From assembly GCA_963848355.1 (NCBI GenBank), contig CAWKDG010000012.1:186001-250000 (forward strand): a stretch of DNA of 64,000 nucleotides, in the 5' to 3' direction. The notes below the pieces were generated by a model that was given only the letters and a program-made list of their open reading frames with translations, had not been told where the DNA came from and did not search any database. Below are positions 52,180 to 59,362 of this stretch, in pieces. Position 1 is the stretch's first letter. Every line of letters begins with the position of its first letter. Source of the DNA: CAWKDG01 sp963848355. GTDB lineage: Bacteria > Actinomycetota > Acidimicrobiia > Acidimicrobiales > UBA8190. The position numbers and the translations under genes are program-made.

Positions 52180-52740
52180 TCACGTCCCGGTGCGGTAGTG
52201 GAGGTGGACCACCCCGTTGCCGAAACGGCGTTCGTCCACCAGCTCGAGTCTCTGGTGGACGCCGGCGGAGAGCGACGGCCTGCCCCCTCCCACCAGGATC
52301 GGTGTGACGAAGAGGTGGCACTCGTCGACCAGGCCGGCCCTCATCGCCTGGGCGGCCAGGTCCGGGCCACCGACGGTGATGTCCCGTCGCGCTCTCTCCT
52401 TCATCTGCCGGACCGCCTCGGGGTCGAAGGCACGTTCGATCCTCGTCCGGGCACTGCCCACCGCCTGCAGCGTCGTCGAGTACACGACCTTGTCGGCCGC
52501 CTGCCAGATCCGGGCGAAGTCCCGGACGACGGGGGGTCCGCCGACGAAATTCTCCTCCGTCTCCCAGAAGACCATCGTCTCGTACATCCGGCGTCCATAG
52601 AGGTAGGTGCCCACCGGCCGCTCGAGGTCGTTGACGAAGGCGTACACCTCGTCGTCGGGCATCGCCCAGTCGAAGTTGCCGTCCCCGTCCTCCACGTAGC
52701 CGTCGAGCGACGTGATCGCCGAGTAGACGAGCCGGGCCAT
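52180..52740 (-). CDS. Dihydrofolate-reductase-fold (RibD C-terminal-like) protein
   Basis: A 186-residue protein starting MARLVYSAITSLDGYVEDGD. Landmarks GNFDWAMPDDEVYAFVNDLE, GTYLYGRRMYETMVFWE, DITVGGPDLAAQAMRAGLVD and ECHLFVTPILVGGGRPSLSA match the RibD_C family of reductases common in actinobacteria. Most are uncharacterised NAD(P)H-dependent reductases. It follows the DinB-like gene with no gap, so the two form an operon. Confidence 0.9.
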   Translation of the reverse strand: MARLVYSAITSLDGYVEDGDGNFDWAMPDDEVYAFVNDLERPVGTYLYGRRMYETMVFWETEENFVGGPPVVRDFARIWQAADKVVYSTTLQAVGSARTRIERAFDPEAVRQMKERARRDITVGGPDLAAQAMRAGLVDECHLFVTPILVGGGRPSLSAGVHQRLELVDERRFGNGVVHLHYRTGT

Positions 52741-53217
52741 CTACCGACCCGTCTGCCCGTCGATCAGCTCGCGCACGATGTCGGCGTGACCGGCATGGCG
52801 GGCTGTCTCCTCGAGCAGGTGGGTGAGGACCCATCGGAGGTTCACGGGTGCCTCGTCACCGACTTCCCGGCACCGCTGGTCGAAACTGGGACTCGCCGCC
52901 ACGATGGCGTCGGTCCGCCGCCAGATGGCTCGGTAAGCGTCGACGGCACGCGCGACCGTGTCCCTCGGATCGACCGTGTCATCCGGGATCTCCACCTCCT
53001 CGCCGGCGAATCGACGCAGGATCCACACCGTTTCCGCCCGCACCATGTGCTTCACCAGCCACAGCAGGGTCGTCCCACTTTCGACGTACGTCCGTCGGGC
53101 GGCATCTTCGTCGACCCCGATCGTCTTCCGGACCAGCGACGAACGTTGATACTGAATCAGCGCCGGCAGCGTCTCCCGTTCGCCCCCGTCGAGCCGCGGG
53201 GGCTTCTGGTCGACCAT
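52741..53217 (-). CDS. DinB/DUF664-family protein
   Basis: A 158-residue four-helix protein from ATG 53217. Metal-site elements of DinB-like thiol transferases are present: LLWLVKHMVRAETVWILRRF (His), VLTHLLEETARHAGHADIVR (H-x3-E and HxGHxD). Members include mycothiol- or bacillithiol-dependent transferases and maleylpyruvate isomerase-like proteins. Its start overlaps the ipdC stop by one base (TGATG), so it is co-transcribed with the steroid operon; its role there is not known. Confidence 0.85.
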   Translation of the reverse strand: MVDQKPPRLDGGERETLPALIQYQRSSLVRKTIGVDEDAARRTYVESGTTLLWLVKHMVRAETVWILRRFAGEEVEIPDDTVDPRDTVARAVDAYRAIWRRTDAIVAASPSFDQRCREVGDEAPVNLRWVLTHLLEETARHAGHADIVRELIDGQTGR

Positions 53218-54299
53218 CACCGATGTGTGAGCGCCTCGAGGGTGGCGTTGGCCTCGGTGACGATCCGGCCGATGAGCTCGGCCACGGTGGGAAGCTCGTC
53301 GATGACACCGACCACCTGCCCGGTGGGGAGGATCCCGACCTCGGGATGACCGTCGACCAGCGCCGCCTTCGTCATCATCGGGGCGTTCGCCGCCATGACG
53401 ACCTGGGACCACGTGAGCTCGTTGCCTTCCTTCATGGCCCGGCCCTCCTTGGCCAGGGCCCGCATCGACGTGTGGGTCTGGCGCCGGAAGGCGAGGGCGT
53501 TGCGCAAGGCGCGGGGCAGCGCCCCGATGCGGCCGGCACCCTCGAGGTGGTCGACGACGGCGGTGCGGATCACCCTTTGCGGGGCACCGTCCACCCGCGT
53601 CGTCACGACGGTGCCGGTGACCGGTGTCCCCAGATAGATCTCCTTCACGGCGTCGGGCACGGTGCTTTCCCGGGTGAGAAGAAAACGGGTGCCCATGGCG
53701 ATGCCCGCCGCCCCGTAGGCGAGGGCGGCCACCAGTCCGCGACCGGACGAGAACCCCCCGGCGGCGATCACGGCCACCTTGTCCCCCACCGCCTCCACCA
53801 CCTGCGGGAGCAGCAACGTGGTGGGGACCGGTCCGGTGTGGCCGCCGCCCTCGGCCCCCTGGGCGATGACGCCGTGGACCCCCCACTCGGCCACCTTCTC
53901 GGCGTGCCGGCGGGCACCGACGGTCGGGATCACGACGATCCCCTCCCCCGCCAGCCGGGTGACCAGGTCCGGACGCGGAGCCTGGGCGAAGCTGGCCACC
54001 TTCACCCCCGACGCCACGAGGAGAGCGACGCGCTGTTCGACGTCGGGCGCGTCGGTGCGCAGGTTCACGCCGAAGGGTTGCTGCGTCCGCCCTCGCACGT
54101 CGGCGACGGCCGCCAGGAGCTCGTCGAGGGTCATCGTGGCCGAGGCCAGGATGCCGAGCCCGCCGGCGTTGGCCGTGGCCGCCACCAGGCGGGGCCCGGC
54201 CACCCAGCCCATCCCCGTCTGGACGATCGGATAGCGCACCCCGACCAGCTCGCAGAGTCTCGTCCGCAGCGCCGGGTGGGGCTCCGGACCGTCTGTCAC
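53217..54299 (-). CDS. ipdC: IpdC-like flavin-dependent oxidoreductase (nitronate monooxygenase family)
   Basis: A 360-residue TIM-barrel flavoprotein from GTG 54299. Motifs: RYPIVQTGMGWVAGPRLVAA, GGLGILASATMTLDELLAAV, VIAQGAEGGGHTGPVPTTLL, AVIAAGGFSSGRGLVAALAY and AAGIAMGTRFLLTRESTVPD bind FMN. Immediate linkage to ipdB, ipdA and echA20, with a 4 bp overlap to ipdB, identifies it as the IpdC of HIP (steroid C/D ring) degradation, proposed to oxidise the 5-hydroxy intermediate. Longer upstream reading is a shadow of ipdB. Confidence 0.88.
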   Translation of the reverse strand: MTDGPEPHPALRTRLCELVGVRYPIVQTGMGWVAGPRLVAATANAGGLGILASATMTLDELLAAVADVRGRTQQPFGVNLRTDAPDVEQRVALLVASGVKVASFAQAPRPDLVTRLAGEGIVVIPTVGARRHAEKVAEWGVHGVIAQGAEGGGHTGPVPTTLLLPQVVEAVGDKVAVIAAGGFSSGRGLVAALAYGAAGIAMGTRFLLTRESTVPDAVKEIYLGTPVTGTVVTTRVDGAPQRVIRTAVVDHLEGAGRIGALPRALRNALAFRRQTHTSMRALAKEGRAMKEGNELTWSQVVMAANAPMMTKAALVDGHPEVGILPTGQVVGVIDELPTVAELIGRIVTEANATLEALTHR

Positions 54300-55057
54300 G
54301 ACGGCAGTTCCTTCTCCCGCAACCCCGTCGGGTCGAGGACCTCGCGGATCAGCTCGAGCTCGTCGGCGTCGGGGAGGCGGCTGGTGGGGACGTCGTCGGG
54401 GATGACGAGGGGGAAGGCCGTCGCCTCGACGACCTCCTCCACGTCCACCCCGGGGTGGACCGACCGCAGGCGCATGGCGTGGTCGGGCGTCTCGAAGTCG
54501 AAGACCCCGAGGTTGGAGATGACGACGCGGATCTCGTGGAACCGCTGCGCCGCCGGACCCGCCGCCCCGGCCCGGTCGTACCCGACGCCCCCGACCATGT
54601 CGACGTTCTCGACGAAGCTGCGCCGGGAGTGCGACGGGACCCAGTAGCTCGTCGTGTGGTTGATGGTGTTCCCCGGCGCGCCCCGGACCCCGATGAGCTG
54701 TGTCTTCGGCCGGGCCCAGTCGCCGATGCACGAGATGTTCTGGTTCCCGTAGCGGTCGACCTGGGTGGCCATCATCATCACGTGACGCCGGCCCGACCAC
54801 ACCACGTCGAAGACCCGCCGGTAGGGCAGCCACGCTTCGAGGACGAACTCGGACCGGTCGGCCGAGAGCGAGGGTGTGTTCGCCATCAGCGCCGCCTCGC
54901 CGTCGGTGAGGACGAGATCGGGCTCGAACGTGAGCCGGGCCAACCGCGCCCCGAGGGCGGGGATGGTCCCGAACGGACTGGCCACGATCTCGCCGTCACC
55001 CCGCCAGGCCTCGGCACAGGCCACCGCCACCACCTCGGCCCGCGTCACCTCGGTCAC
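54296..55057 (-). CDS. ipdB: IpdB subunit of steroid ring-C hydrolase
   Basis: A 253-residue protein of the CoA-transferase beta fold from GTG 55057. Distinctive segments: GEIVASPFGTIPALGARLAR, LTDGEAALMANTPSLSADRS, RRHVMMMATQVDRYGNQNIS and HTTSYWVPSHSRRSFVENVD. Known: in mycobacteria and rhodococci IpdAB is not a transferase but hydrolyses ring C of COCHEA-CoA. Its start lies inside a 17 bp tandem repeat; each copy offers a GTG but only the 55057 one stays open in frame. Confidence 0.9.
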   Translation of the reverse strand: MTEVTRAEVVAVACAEAWRGDGEIVASPFGTIPALGARLARLTFEPDLVLTDGEAALMANTPSLSADRSEFVLEAWLPYRRVFDVVWSGRRHVMMMATQVDRYGNQNISCIGDWARPKTQLIGVRGAPGNTINHTTSYWVPSHSRRSFVENVDMVGGVGYDRAGAAGPAAQRFHEIRVVISNLGVFDFETPDHAMRLRSVHPGVDVEEVVEATAFPLVIPDDVPTSRLPDADELELIREVLDPTGLREKELPS

Positions 55058-55111
55058 GGGGTCACCTCGGTCACGGGGTCACCTCGGTCACGGGGTCACC
55101 TCGGTCACGGG
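55044..55111. repeat. Four 17 bp tandem repeats (GTCACCTCGGTCACGGG) at the ipdA/ipdB junction
   Basis: Four perfect head-to-tail copies cover the last codons of ipdA, the 47 bp gap and the first codons of ipdB. On the coding strand every copy contains GTGACCGAGGTGACC, hence two GTG codons and TGA stops. A 17 bp unit changes the frame with each copy, so copy-number change would alter ipdB start choice and spacing. Confidence 0.9.
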
Positions 55112-55992
55112 GCCGCCTGGGCCGACTGCGACTTGGCGGCGGCGGCCGCCTGGCGCACGGCTTCCTGGTATCCCGCCTCGTCGACGTCGAGATAGCGGTC
55201 GGAGAACGCCTTCCAGGCCTCGGCATCGGCCCCCGAACCGGCGTAGTTCTTCTGGAAGCTCTCGTCGCGGTCGTAGTCGGGTGGACACGACGTGAAGTGG
55301 GCGCCGCCGGTGGTCTCGGCCACGGCGTCGGTGAGGAGCCGGGAGATCGTCACCGTCTGGATCGGTCCTTCCTCGAGGAGTGCTCCCGGGGCGACGACCT
55401 TCTCGGCCGTGACGAAGCGCCGGGTGGCGGCGCCGAGGAAGAGCTCGTCGAAGAAGGGGTCGGGGCCGAGGATCTGGCCGTTGCCGTTGGTGTCGGCCCG
55501 GTTCAGGTGCACGAAGGCGGCGTCGAGGACGAGGGCGGGCATGGCCACCAGCTCCTCGCCGTCGCCGTAGGGCGATCGCACCGTGCGCAGCTCGGGGTTC
55601 ACCCGCAGGACGTCGGATCCGAGGCCGGCACGGGTGGGGAGGAAGGGGAGGCGCTGGGCCGCAGCCAGGAGACCCAGGTAGAACATGCCCTCGTCGACCT
55701 CCATGGCCTCGATGCTCCCCGATTGGCGGGCGGCGCGGAAGTGGGGGTCGAGGGCGATCGAGTCGAGGGTCACGAACCCGTAGACGACTTTCTTCACGAG
55801 TCCCGTTGCACAGAGGAGGCCGACGTCGGGACCCCCGTAGGAGACGACGGTGAGATCACCGATCCCGGCCCGGACGATGGCGCGGACCGCCGCCATCGGT
55901 TTGCGACGCGATCCCCAGCCGCCGAAGCCCACCGTCATCCCCGGTCGGAGCTCGGCCACCATCTCGTCGACCGATGCCCGCTTATCCCCCAT
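55105..55992 (-). CDS. ipdA: IpdA subunit of steroid ring-C hydrolase
   Basis: A 295-residue CoA-transferase alpha-fold protein. Segments MTVGFGGWGSRRKPMAAVRA, DLTVVSYGGPDVGLLCATGL, FLPTRAGLGSDVLRVNPELR and PDYDRDESFQKNYAGSGADA agree with IpdA (about 292 residues in mycobacteria). It pairs with IpdB to open ring C of the HIP-derived CoA ester. It is 21 bp downstream of echA20. The C-terminal QAAP residues are coded within the 17 bp repeat array, so the exact end may vary with copy number. Confidence 0.92.
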   Translation of the reverse strand: MGDKRASVDEMVAELRPGMTVGFGGWGSRRKPMAAVRAIVRAGIGDLTVVSYGGPDVGLLCATGLVKKVVYGFVTLDSIALDPHFRAARQSGSIEAMEVDEGMFYLGLLAAAQRLPFLPTRAGLGSDVLRVNPELRTVRSPYGDGEELVAMPALVLDAAFVHLNRADTNGNGQILGPDPFFDELFLGAATRRFVTAEKVVAPGALLEEGPIQTVTISRLLTDAVAETTGGAHFTSCPPDYDRDESFQKNYAGSGADAEAWKAFSDRYLDVDEAGYQEAVRQAAAAAKSQSAQAAP

Positions 55993-56013
55993 GATCGTCC
56001 TTCGTGAAGAACA

Positions 56014-56772
56014 TCACTTCGAGACGTTCGGGTCGCGCTTCTCGACGAAGGCCGCCCGCTGCTCGTCGGCCACACCGGAGACGTGGAGCTCGTAGGTGAA
56101 CCCCTGTTCGAACCGGTAGCTGCGCTTCACGTCGACGGGGTCGATCCCGTTCAGCGACTCCTTGGCCCGGCGGATGATCGTCGGGCTCTTGGCCGCGATC
56201 ACCGCCGCCACCTCGTAGGCGGCGTCGACCAACCCGTCGCCGGGGACGACCCGGAGCACCGAGCCGAACGCGTGGAGCTCGGCCGCCGTCGCCGTGGTGG
56301 CCGTGTAGACCATCTGTCTCATCTTGTGCTGGGGGACGAGGCGAGCCAGATGGGTGGCGGCCCCGAGCGCGCCGCGGTCGACTTCGGGCAGACCGAAGGT
56401 GGCGTCGTCGGAGGCGACGATGATGTCGGCGTTGCCGGCGATCCCGATCCCGCCGCCGAGGCAGAAGCCGTGGACGGCGGCGATGACGGGGACTTCGCAG
56501 TCGTAGACGGCGGCGAAGGCGGCCGCGCAGCCACGATTGACGCCGACGAGGGCGGCGTCGCCGACGGCCTGGATCTCCTTGATGTCGACCCCGGCGCAGA
56601 ACCCCCGCCCGAGGGCGCGCAGGACCACGACCCGGACCTCCGGTCGACGGCCCGCCGCCAGCAGGGCGTCGGCCAGGGCGAACCAGCCGGCCACGTCGAG
56701 AGCGTTCACCGGGGGCATGTCGATCACGACCTCAGCCGTCCCCGGCATGCGCTCGTGCGTCTCGATGCTCAC
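56014..56772 (-). CDS. echA20: EchA20-like crotonase (steroid ring-D hydrolase)
   Basis: A 252-residue crotonase. Oxyanion and CoA motifs: GRGFCAGVDIKEIQAVG and AAVHGFCLGGGIGIAGNADI, ATFGLPEVDRGALGAATHLA. The C-terminus (KESLNGIDPVDVKRSYRFEQ) is characteristic. Known: EchA20 hydrolyses ring D of HIEC-CoA just before IpdAB. First gene of the minus-strand operon echA20-ipdA-ipdB-ipdC-dinB-like. A palindrome-like operator lies 82 bp upstream. Confidence 0.9.
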   Translation of the reverse strand: MSIETHERMPGTAEVVIDMPPVNALDVAGWFALADALLAAGRRPEVRVVVLRALGRGFCAGVDIKEIQAVGDAALVGVNRGCAAAFAAVYDCEVPVIAAVHGFCLGGGIGIAGNADIIVASDDATFGLPEVDRGALGAATHLARLVPQHKMRQMVYTATTATAAELHAFGSVLRVVPGDGLVDAAYEVAAVIAAKSPTIIRRAKESLNGIDPVDVKRSYRFEQGFTYELHVSGVADEQRAAFVEKRDPNVSK

Positions 56773-56853
56773 TGGTCCACCATCTCTGCGTCGGGGGCGT
56801 CTCTACGTCGGGGACTTCTCTACGTCGGGGATCGTCCGTGGATCGTCGGGGAT

Positions 56854-56868
56854 CTGATGCAGCGTCAG
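56854..56868. promoter_or_regulatory. Operator-like CTGATGCAGCGTCAG upstream of echA20
   Basis: CTGA/TCAG arms with one mismatched pair, of the same 15 bp length as the other sites, followed by an extra half-site GCGTCAG (56873-56879). It lies between divergent echA20 and the SDR gene. The mycobacterial KstR2 motif (AAGCAAG-type arms) is not seen in this gap. Confidence 0.5.
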
Positions 56869-56938
56869 GAAAGCGTCAGAAGGATAGGGCAGGGAGCCGG
56901 CCTTCGGTAGTTTGTGCGCCCTGGCCAAGGAGGCGGAC

Positions 56939-57748
56939 GTGACCGAGACGGGGAACCCCCTCGACTGCACCGGGAAGGTCGTCGTGGTGACGGGGGGATC
57001 GCGCGGGGTCGGCCGCGGCATCACCGAAACCTTCCTGGCCGCCGGCGCCGACGTGGTCATCTGCGGGCGGACGGAACCGGCCGCGTCCGAGCTCCCCGCC
57101 CACGACGGCCGCCGCGCCGTCTTCGTCGGCGCCGACGTCCGCGACGCCGAGCAGGCCGGAGCCGTCGTGACCCGGACGATCGAGCGCTTCGGCCGCCTCG
57201 ACGCCCTCGTCAACAACGCCGGGGGATCGCCGTCGGTGCCGGCGGCCGACGCCTCGGCCCGGTTCGTCTCCCAGGTCATCGCCCTCAACCTGGTGGCGCC
57301 CTTCTACTGCGCCCAGGCCGCCAACCGGGTCATGCAGGAGCAACCCGAGGGGGGTTCGATCGTGAACATCGGGAGCGTCTCGGGACTGCGGCCCTCCCCG
57401 GGGACCGCCGCCTACGGGGCGGCCAAGGCCGGGCTCGTCAACCTGACGCGGAGCCTGGCCCTCGAGTGGGCTCCGAAGGTCCGGGTGAACTGCGTCGTGG
57501 CCGGGATGATCGCCACCGAGGCGGCCGACGACCACTACGGCGGCCCCAAGGGCCTCAGGGCGGTGGCGGCCACGGTGCCCCTCGGCCGTCTGGGCACGCC
57601 GGCCGACATCGCGGGGGTCTGTCTGTTCCTGGTCTCGCCCCTGGCGTCGTACCTGTCGGGCGCCGCCGTCGAGGCCCACGGGGGCGGCGAGTGGCCTCCT
57701 TTCCTGGCCGCCGTCGACTCGGTCGGTCCGAACCGACCGAAGCGGTGA
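56939..57748 (+). CDS. Short-chain dehydrogenase/reductase of the steroid cluster
   Basis: 269 residues from GTG 56939, chosen because AAGGAGG sits 5 bases before it; TTG 56912 is an alternative. Cofactor loop VVVTGGSRGVGRGI, then DALVNNAGGSPS and catalytic Ser-Tyr-Lys in GSVSGLRPSPGTAAYGAAKA. The C-terminus LVSPLASYLSGAAVEAHGGG is classical SDR. In mycobacteria SDR genes (Rv3548c/Rv3549c type) adjoin echA20, and this one is divergent from echA20 likewise. Probably oxidises a hydroxyacyl intermediate of the pathway; exact step not assignable. Confidence 0.87.
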   Translation: MTETGNPLDCTGKVVVVTGGSRGVGRGITETFLAAGADVVICGRTEPAASELPAHDGRRAVFVGADVRDAEQAGAVVTRTIERFGRLDALVNNAGGSPSVPAADASARFVSQVIALNLVAPFYCAQAANRVMQEQPEGGSIVNIGSVSGLRPSPGTAAYGAAKAGLVNLTRSLALEWAPKVRVNCVVAGMIATEAADDHYGGPKGLRAVAATVPLGRLGTPADIAGVCLFLVSPLASYLSGAAVEAHGGGEWPPFLAAVDSVGPNRPKR

Positions 57749-57807
57749 AAGGCACCAGCGGGACGATGAGTGGAGTCGACCGGCCCGGCGTGCTCTGATA
57801 GCGCCTC

Positions 57808-58948
57808 GTGAAACTCGCCGTTCCCACAGAGACCCGTCCCGGTGAACGGCGCGTGGCCATGATCCCCGACGTCGCCGGACGGTTGACGACGAGCGGCGTG
57901 GACATCGCCGTCCAGGCCGGGGCGGGGGCCGAGGCCCACTTCACCGATGCCGCCTACCGCGACAAGGGAGCGGCCGTCGTCGGCTCCGTGGGCGAGCTGA
58001 TGAACGGGGCCCAGATCGTGGCCAAGGTCCAGGCCCCGACACCACAGGAAGTGGCGACGATGCCCGAGGGCGTCACCGTGGTGAGCTTTCTGGCCCCGGC
58101 GGCCCAGCTCGAGACCGTGACGGCCCTCGTCCAGAGAAGGGCGACGGCCTTCAGCCTCGACCTCCTCCCCCGGATCTCCCGGGCCCAGTCGATGGACGCG
58201 TTGTCCTCCCAGTCGACCGTCTCGGGCTATCTGGCCGCCCTGGCCGCGGCCGAGCGCCTGCCCAAGTTCTTCCCCATGTTCATGACGGCGGCCGGCACCG
58301 TTCCGCCGGCCAAGGTCCTCGTCCTCGGGGCGGGCGTGGCCGGGTTGCAGGCGATCGCCACCGCCCGTCGGCTGGGCGCCCAGGTCCGCGCCTATGACGT
58401 CCGGGCCGCGGCCAAGGAGGAGGTCGAGTCGCTCGGAGCGGCCTTCGTCGAGCTCGGCCTCGAGTCGCAGGAAGGTTCGGGCGGCTACGCCCGCGAGCAG
58501 TCGGAGGACTTCCTGGCCCGCCGAGCGCGAGCTGATCGGCAACGAGGTGGCCGCCTCCGACGTCGTGATCACCACGGCCGCCGTCCCCGGTCGCCAGGCC
58601 CCCATCCTCGTCACCACGGCCATGGTGGAGCGGATGGCCGAGGGATCGGTCATCGTCGACCTGGCCGCCGATTCGGGCGGGAACTGCGAACTCTCGGAGG
58701 CGGGCAGGGACATCGTCCATCACGGCGTCACGGTGGCCGGGCTCTCGAACCCGCCGTCGGCCATGCCCACCCACGCCAGCTTCCTCTACTCGCGCAACGT
58801 CGCCAACTTCCTCGGCCTCGTCATCGCCGACGGCGAGCTGCGACCCGACTTCGACGACGAGATCGTCGCCGGCTGTTGCGTGGTCCGGGCCGGCGAGATC
58901 GTCCACGCCCCCACCCGTGAGCTCGTGGACGGGACGGTGACACCGTGA
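57808..58948 (+). CDS. pntAA: NAD(P) transhydrogenase alpha subunit 1, one frame break
   Basis: Starts MKLAVPTETRPGERRVAMIP. The NAD-binding dI domain shows FSLDLLPRISRAQSMDALSS, TVPPAKVLVLGAGVAGLQAI and ARRLGAQVRAYDVRAAAKEE. After EQSEDFLAR the frame breaks at 58512-58528 (CTGGCCCGCCGAGCGCGAG): one surplus C. The next frame reads ERELIGNEVAASDVVITTAA, PGRQAPILVTTAMVERMAEG, and ends GEIVHAPTRELVDGTVTP. Repaired length is about 379. It couples hydride transfer between NADH and NADP to proton movement, with pntAB and pntB. Confidence 0.9.
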
Positions 58949-59331
58949 GCAACGCCTACCACTCCCACCTGGTCATCACCTACACCGTCGCCGCCGGGCC
59001 AGGCCTGATGGGTTTCATCACCATCTTCGTCCTGGCCGCCTTCGTCGGGTACGAAGTCGTCTCCAAGGTCCCGAGCATCCTGCACACCCCGCTCATGTCG
59101 GGCTCGAACGCCATCCACGGGATCATCCTGGTGGGGACGATGCTCATCCTCGGCGGGGCCCACGGTGCCGCTCAGGAGACCCTGGGTTTCCTGGCCGTGG
59201 TCCTGGCCACCTTGAACGTGGTCGGCGGCTTCGTGGTCACCGACCGGATGCTCCACATGTTCAAGCCCCGGTCCGAGACGAAGTCCCCGAAGCCGGACAC
59301 ACCGCCCGACTCGAGCGGTCCCACTCCATGA
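58945..59331 (+). CDS. pntAB: NAD(P) transhydrogenase alpha subunit 2 (membrane)
   Basis: A 128-residue membrane protein from GTG 58945 (overlap GTGA with pntAA). Three to four transmembrane helices with FITIFVLAAFVGYEVVSKVP, SILHTPLMSGSNAIHGIILV and LGFLAVVLATLNVVGGFVVT, the proton-channel signature of PntAB. A short hydrophilic tail follows. Acts between pntAA and pntB. Confidence 0.95.
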   Translation: MSNAYHSHLVITYTVAAGPGLMGFITIFVLAAFVGYEVVSKVPSILHTPLMSGSNAIHGIILVGTMLILGGAHGAAQETLGFLAVVLATLNVVGGFVVTDRMLHMFKPRSETKSPKPDTPPDSSGPTP

Positions 59332-59362
59332 GCCGGGTTCCAGCGGTGACCGGGGTCGCGTC

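Noticed and set aside
53217..54833. Longer 538-residue reading of the ipdC gene
   Set aside because: The first 178 residues are an Arg/Gly-rich shadow of ipdB; GTG 54299 overlaps the ipdB stop and gives a normal family length.
56773..56938. KstR2-type operator upstream of echA20
   Set aside because: No AAGCAAG/CTTGCTT arms are visible; only a CTGA/TCAG palindrome is present.
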